This document shows positions 39,001-50,190 of a DNA stretch of 64,000 bases, piece by piece; the first letter of the stretch is position 1, and each line of letters starts with the position of its first letter. Source of the stretch: Cricetomys ansorgei (lineage: Eukaryota > Chordata > Mammalia > Rodentia > Nesomyidae). The stretch is from contig JAMJFZ010001133.1 of the NCBI GenBank assembly GCA_026225945.1, forward strand, positions 7,212,501-7,276,500, written 5' to 3'. A program made the translations under genes and the position numbers. Below the pieces are notes generated by a model. That model was given only the letters and a program-made list of their open reading frames with translations, had not been told where the DNA came from and made no database searches.

Positions 39001-39849
39001 GAAAAACAATACAAGACCTTTTGGCCACTGCTACTGAATTCCAGGGACCAACTCAGGCAGACAGCCCCTCCCGGTGGAGGCAGAACAAGCTATCTACAGG
39101 AAATCAGTGCCACCCCTGGCTCATGCAGAATAAGATGGCCCCAGGAGATGAACTCCTGAGTTCCAGAGACCAAATTACTCTGACAGGTCCTCACCAGGTG
39201 CAGGCAGAGAAAGCCAGCCCCGGGAGATCAGGTGAGAGTCCTGTTCTCTGGACCCTCCCTCTATATCTACCCAGCCCGGACCCAAAGCCCAAAACTAACT
39301 CCATTACCCCAATTCCCACCCCTTCTGGACACTACTTCTGAGTTCCAAGGACCAACTTGGGCTGACAACTACTGCCCTAGAGCAGACAGAGCAAGCCAGC
39401 TCCAGGAGATCACGTAAGAATCTGGTGGCACACCCCTCCCACTATACCTGCCCAGCCCAGCCCAGCCCCAAAGCCCAAAACTATCTCCATCATCCTATCC
39501 CCCAATCACTTCTGGTCATTGGTCCAACAGACCAACTAAGGCAGATACCCCTTGCCCTGGTACACGCAAAACAAGCCAGATCAAGTAGAATAGCCCAGAG
39601 ACCAACTCAAACATACAGCCCCTGCCCTAGCACTGACCACACAATCTAGCCAGGAGAGCAGGCAAGCAGATCCTGTTCTAGATCAGGTCACACAAAAGAC
39701 TCAGAAGAACAATATCCAAGTCCCAGCAGCAAACTCAGAAGGGGACTCCCTGCTGGACTAAAGAACTGAAGTGTCCAAAGAATCATTAGGGCGTACTTTA
39801 AAAATCTGTATTCCACAAAATTGGAAAATCTGAAAAAAATGGATAATTT

Positions 39850-40085
39850 TCTTGATAGATACCACCTACCAACATTATCACGATCAGATAGACAATTTAA
39901 ACAAACATATATCCCCCAAGGAAAGAGAAGTCATTAAAAGTCTCCCAATCAAAAATAAAAGCCCAGGGCCAGATGATTTTAGTGCAGAATCCTGCCAAAC
40001 ATTCAAAGAAGAGTTAATGCCAATACTCCTCAAATTATTCCACAAAATAGAAGCAGAAGGAACACTGCCAGACTCATTCCATTGA
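39850..40085 (+). pseudogene. L1 ORF2 relic: start of reverse-transcriptase domain
   Basis: The frame reads ...[20 protein letters not shown], then [19 protein letters not shown] and ...EGTLPDSFH before a stop at 40083. This is the conserved L1 block 'SPGPDGFSAEFYQ' with Gly to Asp and Phe-Tyr to Ser-Cys changes. It immediately follows the 5' UTR-like segment, so the ORF2 N-terminal endonuclease has been lost. The frame is broken after 40085 by substitutions and indels. Confidence 0.85.
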
Positions 40086-40451
40086 GCCCACAATCAAGTT
40101 GGTATCCAAGCCAGACAAAGATTCAACAAAGAAAGAAAATTACAAACCAATTTCCATCATGAATATAGATGCAAAAACACAATAAAATACTTTCAAATTG
40201 AATCTAAGAACACATAAAAAAGATATCCACCATGATCAAGTAGACTTCATCCCAGAGATGCAGGCATGGTTCAACGTACGATAATCTGTCAGTGTAATCC
40301 ACCACATAAACAAATTGAAACAAAAAACCACATGATTATCTCACTAGATGCCAAGAAAGCCTTTGACAAAACCTCTTCATGATAAAATCTTGAAGAGATT
40401 AGGGATACAAGGGCATATCTAAACATAATAAATGCAATTTACAGCAAGCCT

Positions 40452-40721
40452 ATGACCAACATTAAATTAAATGGAGAGAAACTCAAAGCAATTCTATTAA
40501 AATCAGGAACAAGTCAAGGTTTTCCTCTCTCTCCATACCTATTTATTATAGTACTTGAAGTTTTAGCCAGAGCAATAAGACAACAGAAGAAGATCAATGG
40601 CATACAGATTAGAAAGGAAGAAATCAAAGTATCCTTATTCACAGATGATGTGATAGTATATATAAGGGACACCAAAAAAACCTACCAGGGAACTCCTACA
40701 GTTGACAAACAACTTCAGTGA
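40452..40721 (+). pseudogene. L1 ORF2 relic: RT catalytic region with altered motif
   Basis: The frame reads [40 protein letters not shown] and then [17 protein letters not shown] before a frameshift. The family motif here is (F/L)ADD, with the two catalytic aspartates. In this copy the Ala is Thr (FTDD), the aspartates are kept, and the family 'RQGCPLSPYLF' is '[11 protein letters not shown]'. Further ORF2 sequence in shifted frames follows to about 41350 ('aatatcttggagtgtctcta'). It is a decayed pseudogene. Confidence 0.9.
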
Positions 40722-41350
40722 CGTGGCTGGCTACAAGGTCAACTCAAAAAATCAATAGCCCTTCTATGTACAAAAGACAAATGGACTAAGAAAGAAATCA
40801 GGGAAACAGCACCCTTTGCAATATCCACAAACAACATAAAATATCTTGGAGTGTCTCTAACCATGTAAATGAAAGACTTACTTGACAAAAACTTTTAAGT
40901 CTTTGAAGAAAGAAATTTAAGGTCACAGATGATGGAAAGATCTCCCATGCTCTTGGATTGGTAGAATTAAAATAGTGAAAATGGCCATCTTACCAATCAC
41001 AATCTACCGATTCGACACAATCCCTGTCAAAATCCTATCAAAATTATTTACATAACTTGGAAGGACAAATCTCAACTTCCTATGGAAAAAAAAAACAAAA
41101 CAGAATAGCTAAAATCATCCTGAAAAATAAAAGAACTTCCAGAGATATCACCATTCCTGATTTCAAGTTGTTCTACAGAGCTATAGTCATAAAAACTGCA
41201 TGGTATTGATATAAAAACAGACATGATGATCAATGGAACCAATCAAAGATCCAGAAATAAATCCACACACCTCTGGACACCTGTTCTCAAATAAAGAAGC
41301 CAGAAATATACACTGGTAAAAGATAGCATCTTCAATAAATGGTCAAACTG

Positions 41351-41560
41351 TGCTGAGAGCCCAATACCCTGGCAATGTGGTTGATGTCTGTCTACAAGGT
41401 TCCAGACTCCTTGGCTGGGAATTTCGGCTTACCAGCCCTTTCTGCCCTTTGCTGTAATGGCAACAAAAGTCTTTCATTATGTCTGCATGGCCTAGTATAC
41501 CTTAGCTGCTGGTGTTAGGTGAGAGGGAGAAATGGCCATTTTTCACTCAAAAGTAATTGT
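41351..41560 (+). mobile_element. LTR-like 5' fragment inside the L1
   Basis: This starts precisely at TGCTGAGAGCCCAATACCCT and matches the minus strand of 11680-11898 ('agtctttcattatgtctgca', 'tggcctagtataccttagct', 'gaaatggccatttttcactc'). It therefore represents the first ~210 bases of the same LTR-like element in the opposite orientation. It interrupts ORF2, and the L1 sequence does not resume at the same point: roughly the C-terminal third of ORF2 is missing on the far side. Confidence 0.8.
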
Positions 41561-42971
41561 CAACTGAATGGATAAAGAAATTGTGGCACTTTTACACAAT
41601 AGAGTAGTACTCAGCTATTAAAAAATGACGACATGAGTTTTTCAGACAAATGGATGGAAATAGAAAAAATCATTCAGAGTGAGGTAACCCAGTCCCAGAA
41701 AGATAAACTCAGCATGTACTCACTTATAAGTGGTTATTAACTGTTAAGCAAAGGACAAAGGTGCTGCAATCCACAGACCCAGGGAGACTGAGCAAAAAGG
41801 AGGGGCTCAGGTGTGATGCAGAGATATCCCTGTTTGGGGGGAGGTGGTTTGGTAGTGGTGGGCAGGGAGATAGGGGAGATGGGAATGGGAGGAGGGAGAC
41901 CAGGTTCTGGGAGATGGATGGAGGGAGGGAGTGTATGGAGGGATAGCCAGAACTGTGGGATGTTGCAGGGGGATGTCTGGAGACCAAGCACAATGGAAAC
42001 TCACTGGGCGATGCCACCGATGGAGCATTTGGTGAGGACCTCTAGCAGTGGGAGATGTGGAACCTGAACAGGTCATCTCTTGTAGATAGCTAGGCTCCCA
42101 GTGGAGGGACTGGAACACCACCCCAGCCATAAAACCTTCCACCTATAACCCATCCTCCCTACAGGACCCACTGGGACAATGGAAGGGCTGAATCTGATGC
42201 CAAAGCAGAGAACCCATGCCTGATTCTGCAGGATAGGCCAGGAACTAGAGACTAGGATAGCCAGGAGATTATTTCTAATGATATCCTGTTCTACTCATGG
42301 ATCTGTACCTAGTCTTGTCTCCATCAGAGAGGCCTCTGCCAGCAGCAGATGGGAACAGATGCAGAAGCCCAGAGCCAAACCTCAGTCAGAGCTCCGGAAA
42401 ATCCGAAGAAGAGGGCGAGGAGACATTTCCGGGACCAATTGGATAGGACACATCAAGACAGCAGACCCCATAGAATCAACAGACCAGCACGTTTGGGGTC
42501 TCTCAGTGCCTGAAGCAGAAGACAGAAGGATCTCTTAGATATTTTGCGTGGTTTAATGTCTTGAAGTGCCTGCAAGCAAGAATGTATGTTGGGGTACTCT
42601 GACCCTTTGCCTGCCCTTGAGACCTATTTCATACACTTGGGTTGCTTGGTCCACTCTCGATGCAAAGACTGGTGCCTAGCCCTGTCTAATTTGTTTTGCC
42701 CTATTTGAGCAGTGACCCTGGAGGACTGTTCTCTTCTAGGGTAAGAAGCTGGGACGGGGCTGGGGGTGGGGGGAATCAGTGGATGGGGATGGGGAGGATA
42801 TATTATAGGTGGAGAGGGAGGAAAGGGACAGCTGGGAGGAATGGAGGGACAGTCAGAGGGGTGGTGATATGTATTATATGAAAGAAGAAAAATAAATTAA
42901 AAACAATAAATAAAAGAAAAAAATTAAGGTAATTTGACAGGCTTTTTGTAATATGTTTACTCTTTAAGATT

Positions 42972-43150
42972 AAGTATAAGCCAATCAGGGAACCACAGGC
43001 CTATAATCCCAGCTACTTGAGAGTCTGAGGAGGGAAAAAAGTTTTGCAGGGTCTATGTAGGCTGCAGAGTGAAGGCAAGACTAACCTGAGCAGCAAATCG
43101 AAATAAAAAGCAAGAGAAAAGGGAAAAAAATGAAAGAAAGAAAAAGAAAA
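42972..43150 (+). mobile_element. Old 7SL-derived (B1/PB1-like) SINE fragment
   Basis: The blocks 'ggcctataatcccagctact' (43000-43019), 'gagagtctgaggagg' and 'cctgagcagcaaatcgaaat' lead to a purine-rich tail. The 'ataatcccagctact' wording is like older monomers than B1. It lies just downstream of the L1 tail. Confidence 0.5.
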
Positions 43151-43904
43151 CAACATAAGCTATAGTGTGTTATTCAAGCCCTGAAAGTTGGGAAGAATAA
43201 GAGTTACTCCTAAAATATGAAAATACAAAATGAGACAACGAAGGAAGAAAACCAAGTGTTTTGAAACGCATTTCAAATTCTAGAGTATTACAAAGTAGAA
43301 AATGTAATACTTTTGTTTAAATGAGTATTTAAATAAGTTTAAAAAATATTTATTTAGATAAATAATGTGGATCCTTTTGGCAAACATGGTAAATAAAATT
43401 TATATTTTGATGTATACATAAAAATTCTATCTTTTCACATGTTCATATAAAGAGTTCTCTTGATTGAGTGACTTCTCACTGATAATTTTTAACTTGCCAA
43501 GATATACTTAATTATTTAGTAAGTAAGCTTTGGAGAACCAGGATGTCTAAATAGTATTCCATTTACCTACAGTTTCTAGAACTAAACAGAGTAAATAAGG
43601 ACATGTATTCTGAATTTCCTTTATCTGTTTATGGTCTAAGTGACTTTGTTCTAAGAGTAATATCGGGCAGTTTCTTGGCTTATCAGTACTCTGCAAACAT
43701 TTTTATGGGTGATATAGTCACCTACAAAAATAGAGGTGAATATTAACTGAGGCATCAGGAAAGACTTCATTCCCACATGACCCATGTATCCCACCTGCTG
43801 GACACTGCCTGTACAGAAAAACAAAGCTTCTAATCTCTAAAGTAAATACATTCTAAATATTTTGGTTTTAAAATCATACTCAACTGTAAAATTAGAATAA
43901 TCTA

Positions 43905-44013
43905 AAATATATATTAATATATTATATTATATTATATATATAATATAAATTTATATATTTTATAATATAATATATATAAGTATCATATATTATACATTAT
44001 ATAATATATATAT
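43905..44013. repeat. AT-only palindrome-rich tract
   Basis: About 109 bases of TA/ATA/AATATA repeats contain several mutually complementary segments that could extrude as a cruciform. Only a handful of G or C bases occur. The sequence resembles (TA)n interruptions typical of unstable AT-rich sites. Confidence 0.85.
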
Positions 44014-44410
44014 CAGTATGTAGCTTGAGTGTAAATGGCAACATAAAATTTTCTAATTGCATTTATGACCATAATTGATTACTCATCTTTGTTTTAATAA
44101 TTGTTTGAAATTCCATGAAAAAAAGTTGAAGTTCCCTAGAGCTGTAGATAGCACTTCAAATACAGTTAATTGACAAACCAGAGCAATGCTTAATATTAAA
44201 ACAAATAAATAATCTGATTTTATCACATTGTAAATAACTGATTTACTAGTGAAAGACATTCTTTAATTATGTCATTTTTTTATCCTCATGGAATAAACTG
44301 TCAGTTAACAAATTCTGTGTAGGACACCTGGACAACATGGTTTGAAAGCTGAAATTATACCCTTATTTCATTTGCTCCTCTTCTCCACCTTCTCTTCTTT
44401 GTAAGCCTAG

Positions 44411-44548
44411 GGTACTAAGCAGCCTTGGTACTGAGCTCAGATGTGATCTCTCCCTGCTCAAGAAGGATCCTTCACATATCCGCAGATTGCAAGCAGCATG
44501 TTCTACAGGAAAGCATTATGGATACCTTGAAGGAAACCCTTTTAAATG
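44411..44548 (+). CDS. Candidate coding exon, ~138 bp, gene unidentified
   Basis: A long pyrimidine tract (44371-44400, 'ctcctcttctccaccttctc') precedes several possible acceptor AGs, at 44405, 44410, 44419 and 44422. The frame that runs through the segment is free of stops from 44406 to a good donor, AAATG|gtaagc, at 44548/44549. It reads VLSSLGTELRCDLSLLKKD, then PSHIRRLQAACSTGKHYGYL and EGNPFK, and ends in phase 2. A second frame is open only from 44423 on. The residue mix (Cys, Gly, Arg, His, Lys) looks more like protein than the AT-driven ORFs around it, and the segment is locally GC-richer. I do not recognise the family. With several AGs, the exact start is uncertain. Chance openness over 46 codons is possible at about one in nine per frame. 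Confidence 0.4.
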
Positions 44549-44559
44549 GTAAGCATGCT

Positions 44560-47500
44560 GAGCCCAAATGAGACAATTAGGGATTGAAATGGCTCTTAGA
44601 AGCAATAAGAGAATTATGAATATATTGAATACAGAAACAAAATAATTTTCCAAGTAAAGAAATGCATAATGTTTATTTAGTTCTTTTACAGTGCATAGAT
44701 TTGATTTCAAATTTTTAAAAACCTGCTAGATTTAAAGATTTTATACTTCCTAAGAATTTGCTGGCAATGTAGTTAAATATATAAGAGTTGAAGAAAGAAA
44801 ATATCATAATCAATCTTTATTATATAAAAAAATTGAATAAAAATAGAAATTTTAAAAGCCTTTAAATACATATATTGTTGACTAGCTCTGTATTATTTTT
44901 AGAATTTTGATATTTTCATAAAATGCTAAATCTTTTATATAAAATAATTTGGGTATTTTCTTTTATTTATGTTACTGGTTTGGTGAGAAAGATTAAAGTT
45001 TTTCAAATCAGAAAAGATCTATAGTATTTATTACTGAATATGAGACACACAATTCTTTTGTTGATCATGAATTTTCCATTAATCCATTGCCTTGAAATTT
45101 TACTGCTGTTTTCAGTATTTGGATTTGTTTTTCTAGAACATGGTCATGGTATTTTTGTGCAAGGACGTCTTGTAGAATGTCAGATCCAAGGTGCATGCCT
45201 TTAGGAAAACATACAGATAAAACTAACCTTTGCCAAAGTTCCCTATGTAAGTTACAAAGTCTATGTGTCCTTGAATGTTAGAGATTCAGAAAAGCACACC
45301 CCCTAGAGCATGTTTGATAGTCAGAGACTAAAACTGGAACTATGGTCAAGAGCGTGTATGTTGCATGGTTGTCTACTATCCCAATGAATTTGACCTATTA
45401 GGTATTCCCTTCTTCAGGTTAAATTGATTGTATTAGATTTGATTTTTCTCCAAGTTCTCTTCTCTTTTAATGAACACTACTATTGAAGGAAAAATCTTTT
45501 TTTTTTTTTTTTTTTTTTTTTGTTTAGCTTTACTACTTATTTTTTCTCCTTTGTTTGAACTATTTAACTAAACTGATATTAGTGGTACAATAGTAACATA
45601 CTCTATGAGAGCATGCACAGCATGAGAGGAGATTTGGAACTGTCAAATGATACTAAGGAAGCTTACATTTTTTCTCAGTAAAAGAGATTCTGGTTTGTGC
45701 TAATAGGAAAGGAAACAGGAGCAGTATCTCTTGCTCTGTGGATTTGATGACACAGTTGTAATTTGCAAGGGTAATTTAAAAGGGTTAGAGGAGTCACTTC
45801 TCACTTGGGTAAGAAACTGCTGTCAGGCTGGTTTCTGGCATTACAGCCTGTGTGTGTAACCAGGTATAAAGATAGCTTAGTTCTTTCTTTTTAGTCATAC
45901 TTAGTTACTTTGTGAAACAAAGAGCTGACGGATAGGCAGTAAGACCCTTGCCCTGGGCAAAAGAAGGATGTGCTACCAAGATTTGAAGCCCATGATATCT
46001 AAGTGTCAGATATCACTTTATATTTTGGGTTAGTTTATTCTGAGATTAGTTTTTATCATAAATATAATGTCTGGATACCTTGTTGCATCAGATATGACGA
46101 GACTCAGAGTTCAGCAGAGAGTAGTATAAACCCAAGTTCTCACATGAAATATTTTACTCATTTCTTTAAAATCAAATACTATAAAAGCCTCTTTCCTATG
46201 CATCCAGACACTGTGTTATAATATAGAAAAAATTGGAAACACCATTAGTATTCCATGTATATTTCTTTAATTCTAAAGAGAAAGAAATATTAATTCAAAA
46301 TTAATTTTAACCCTCGGTTATGATTTATTTTTATTCCAGGCATAATGGTTGTGGTTGCCTAAACAGTCTGATCACAGCTATTAAAGATAATAAAGTATCT
46401 GATATATTTTCCCATCAGAATTTCAGTGTGAATAAAGCTGCAATGATGCTGCTCATGAATCATATTTTTAACTAAAATTTAAGCGGTTGGAAAAAATAAA
46501 GCCAAGGAAGACCCAACTTTCCAAAGGAGCTTTGCATAAGTTAGTCAGATAAGGAAAGAAACTTTTTTCCAGAGGTGGAGTGATCCCTGTATGTCCCTGA
46601 GAGTATCTACAACATTAGATTTTCTCAGCTATGGGTGGTAAACCAGGCATAACGCTAAAATGAGAGGCACAGTGAGACTTCATTAGGCACCACAGAAGCA
46701 TCCTAGCTCAAGTTCGAGGAAACTCCTATAGATACAGAGATACAAGACACTTGTAAAGGACTAACATCAAACAGCTACAATGCACAGTTGATTATATTCT
46801 AAGAAAGGAGATAACTCAAAACCTCATGGAGATCTCTCGGATGGAATAAAGACCCATAGATGCCTGGGGCTGCTGAGACTTAGATATTGGACTATTAATG
46901 CATTGAATGATCTACAGAAGTGTCTATATCATTCTTTAGCTTATGATTCAGCTCTTATGGTTATTCTTACTCCAATAATTCCTTCCTCAGCTTACATTTT
47001 GAGATGTTCTAAAGTTTTACTGACCAAACAATGAATGACACACAGCTCTGAAAAAAAGAAGAAGAAAAAAGAAAGAAAATCCACCAGGGTAGACAATTAA
47101 AATTCTAACTAATAAAAGTGTGCCTCTGAGTCTATGAATTCCTGTTTCAGTCACAGAATTTTTGCTGTATATTCCTATTTGAAAAAAACTTTCTTTGCAG
47201 TGTTGCATCTGTTAGGCTTTCTTTTAGAAAAAGAAGGAATTTAGAAAAGAAGAAAATGTTTTAAAATTAGTTAATTCTACGGATCATACTCTCCATTTTA
47301 TAAAAATGTTTGTTACTGAAAATGCCCCTAAAAGAAATGATGGCCTCATGGAAGGCACCTTGTTTCAGGGTCAAAATGAACTGGGTCATATAAGAGGAAG
47401 GAAGAACACATTGTTAGAATGCGTGGGACACCATGGACTCAAAAGTATTACTTGCCCAATCTCTTTTCTCCTAAAAAGTCTTTTTGAATTATTTACTTTT

Positions 47501-48640
47501 ATTTATTTTCTTTCTCTCTCTGTCTCTCTGTCTCAATCCCTCTTTTCCCATTTTTCCATTTACTGCTTATAGACTTGGAAATAATATGATGTATTAAAAA
47601 TCATTTTCTCATAGGAAATTACACAATTAGGAGGTCAATTCACAGTATATCTCTATTATAAGCCCTCTAGTTCTTTTAAATTTCAAAACCTGTATTAAAA
47701 ATTTACATGGTTGAAAAGCTTAATCCCATATATTTTTAAATCAAAAGTTTGAATTAGACTCAGATGGGATAAGTCCTCTGGAATTAAGTAGGAATATGCT
47801 CAGCTCCAGAGGTGACCACAGCTTTCTGTAGATGAGATTGGCACACTTGCTTAGGCTGAAAACATTATCCTGGCATCGCTAAAATTACCTGTCAGTGCAT
47901 CATTTGAATGCTGATGACACATGTTACATTTTTTTTTGTATCACATATATTCCTAATAGAGATGATATCACAGACTGTATTTGAAGGTTGTTTTGCAGAT
48001 TTTCTGACTAAATAATTGAAGTTCAATTGTTGATGGGATTGTAGATTATGACTGATAATTTATAATGGAGAGTTATTCTTTCTTTTTCATGAAATTAACA
48101 TGCAGACTCAGAAAATTAAGAATTCTTCCAAATAAGGATTCATATTTCAATGATACTGAATTGTCAATACCTGAAATCCATATTATTCTTAAGCTATAGA
48201 ATCACAAATCACCTTTAAATGTGCAGGACTATAAAATTAGAAATTAGGATTATAAATAGGAACTGAAATAATAGAATATTTTGAAGAGAAGTAGCATTTG
48301 ATACTGTCATAGGGAAAATTTGTTAAAATTATTTAAAAACTAATTTTAAAAATAAAACAAAATAGAGTTTTAAAATTATACAATTTTTGTGTTTATTCGA
48401 GGATATATAAAAAATAATAAAGCAAAAAGTCACTAAATTTCAGCATCTTAAGGAATGTAGTCTGAGATATTTAATTCAAATAAAATAAAGTAGTTTCAAA
48501 ATAAAATGAAATATTTCATTATCATTCAAAGTAGATATTAGTTTGAGGGGTTGCTTTAAATATTACAGATATTTAAGATATTTACAGATATTAAGGTAAA
48601 ATTGGCAATGGGAAAATAAAACAAATTATATAAACAATCT
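44560..48640. other. AT-rich stretch, mostly unassigned
   Basis: Contents are a poly(T) run at 45497-45521 and a moderately GC-richer segment at 46500-46900 without recognised homology. The rest is AT-rich DNA. Short ORFs (46003-46221, 47017-47208, 47306-47572) have no domain, promoter or splice support. Confidence 0.45.
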
Positions 48641-48644
48641 GGAG

Positions 48645-48965
48645 AAGTCAGGGTTCTCTAGAGTAGCAGAACTTGTAGAATGAATCTATTTATATGTATA
48701 TTTGTGTGTGTGTATATGCATGTATATATATGTGTGTATATATGTGTGTTTATATATACATTTATATATGTACATATAGACATGTATGTGTGTGTGTATA
48801 TATATATACACACACACACAACTGCAAATGAGATTTATATCACTTATAGACTATGGTCAAACAACAATGCCAACAATGGCAGGTCATGAACAGAAATTCC
48901 AATAATCCAGAGGTTGCTCAGTCCCCAAGGGTGGATGTCTCAGCAGGTCTTCAATGGGTGTTTGT
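48645..48965 (+). repeat. Older rodent interspersed repeat, left half
   Basis: The block 'gggttctctagagtagcaga' (48650-48669), a long TG/TA microsatellite (48690-48821), 'ccaataatccagaggttgct' and 'atgtctcagcaggtcttcaa' match a familiar rodent repeat whose consensus runs 'ggttctctagagg...', '...gttgctcagtcc...', '...ctcagctggtcttc...'. The rest of the same repeat resumes at 49396, after a hAT insertion. I cannot name the family with certainty. Confidence 0.6.
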
Positions 48966-49395
48966 GCTGGTTGGAATAAGAATGGTCCCATAGGCTCATA
49001 AATCTGAATGCTTAGTCAATGATATTGGTACTATTAGGAAGTATGTACCTGTTGGAGCAGGTGTGGCCTTGTTGATAGAAGTATGTCATTAGGGGTGGGC
49101 TTTGACGCTTTATAAGTTCAAGCCAGGTCCAGTGTCTGCCTCTCTCTCTCTCTCTCTCTCTCTCTCATTCTCTCTCATTCTCTCTCTCTCTCTCATTCTC
49201 TCTTCCTGCTGCCATGGATCCAGATGTAGAAATCCAGGTACCCTCTTCAGCACCATGTCAGCCCGTGTGCTGCCATGCTTCCCATAAGGATGACAATGTA
49301 CTAAACCTCTGATCTGTTAGCCAGCTCCAATTAAATAGTTTATTTTATAAGAGTTGTTATGGCCATGGTGTCTCTTCACAGCAGTAAGAGCCCCT
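48966..49395 (+). mobile_element. URR1-like hAT non-autonomous DNA transposon, nested
   Basis: Landmarks in order: 'gtgctggttggaataagaat', 'ggtcccataggctcata', 'ggtgtggccttgttgataga', 'aggggtgggctttgacgctt', a CT microsatellite (49139-49203), 'tggatccagatgtagaaatc', 'cagcaccatgtcagcccg', 'cagctccaattaaata' and 'ggtgtctcttcacagcagta'. This is the typical URR1 layout. It has no transposase. The left and right flanks both have 'caatg' (near 48956 and 49403), possibly the remains of an 8-bp target duplication. Confidence 0.75.
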
Positions 49396-49620
49396 AATGA
49401 AGCCAATGCTGGAATTCCAAAGAAGTAGGTTCTAATGAACTAGCTAGCAAGGCAAGAGCAAAGAGGCAAAGAGCAAAAGCTTTCTTTTTTCATGTCCTAT
49501 ATTGGCTTCCAGTATAAGATGTTGTCCAAACTAGACATGTATATTCCTACTTCAAAAGATCTGAATTAAATAATTGTGTCTTCCTGCCTCAAGATCTTCA
49601 TAGTACCAAAAGAGAAAGAT
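49396..49620 (+). repeat. Older rodent interspersed repeat, right half
   Basis: This continues the element interrupted at 48965: 'ctggaattccaaagaagtag', 'gttctaatgaactagctagc', 'aaggcaagagcaaagaggca', 'tcatgtcctatattggcttc' and 'cttcctgcctcaagatctt'. Together the halves give the consensus order without a gap. Confidence 0.6.
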
Positions 49621-49639
49621 AATATCAACTTAGCCACAA

Positions 49640-50190
49640 AGCCTACAATTGCATACTAATTGAAAGTTATTATACGACAATAGTGGCATGAAAGTGTTGG
49701 GGTAATGCAATGGGTTGGGGGAGGGAGGTTAAGAGGGGAAGATCTATGTAATTAAAAAAGGTTTTGTAAATGCCTTTCAAAATGTAATGTGTATTATTAT
49801 TTTTGTTTTTTTAAAAAGGGTGTGTGTTTGGCTATTTTGCCATTTGGATCTGTGCTCAGAAAGTACTTAAAACGTATCTATAATGTAACAGTTTTTCTCT
49901 CACTGGCTACTTGACTCTACCCCTCTGTTTCCCTAACTTGTAACTTTTAAAACCGCAGTTAGTTCATAGTGTTAGGGAGGAAATGAAAGGATAGGAAGGA
50001 ATAGGATAGGATATCTGAGCCTTATTTCTGCCTGTTTCACAATCAGCTGTATTTCTACTGCTTCTGTATCATCTGCTTTTTGTGCTCACTTTATCATACA
50101 GCAACTCTTAGCTTGAATTCTTAACTTCTAACTGTCAAACTGCCTTCAACAGCACCTCTCGTATTCCCTCACTCCAGCTGTTCCCAGAAG
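49640..50190. other. Unique-looking stretch upstream of a TATA-like site
   Basis: A G-rich patch at 49700-49745 resembles the polypurine 3' region of L1, but not clearly enough to call. The remaining 400 bases show no recognised repeat and include the presumed upstream flank of the promoter-like site at 50271. Confidence 0.4.

Larger units (their letters stand above)
39003..42925 (+). mobile_element. Rearranged L1 retrotransposon, plus strand
   Basis: Parts in order: (1) 39003-39790, a C-rich 5' UTR-like segment with two or three diverged copies of a unit containing 'gagttccagggacca'-type words and 'agcccaaaactaactcc'. (2) 39800-41350, ORF2 reverse-transcriptase and downstream sequence. (3) 41351-41560, an LTR-like fragment. 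(4) 41563-41760, the last part of ORF2 ('aactgaatggataaagaaat'). (5) A G-rich 3' UTR of Lx type to an A-rich tail at 42885-42925. ORF1, the ORF2 endonuclease domain and most of the ORF2 C-terminal region are missing. The copy cannot be autonomous. Its base composition contrasts sharply with the AT-rich flanks. No clear target-site duplication was found. Confidence 0.85.

Noticed and set aside
39021..39649. Pro/Ser-rich ORFs that could suggest a secreted or intrinsically disordered protein
   Set aside because: They fall in the repeated C-rich L1 5' UTR-like units and share those repeats; no independent gene evidence exists.
41724..42142. Six overlapping ORFs on both strands in a G-rich block
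   Set aside because: The block is the L1 3' UTR, which is G-rich and poor in stops by composition.
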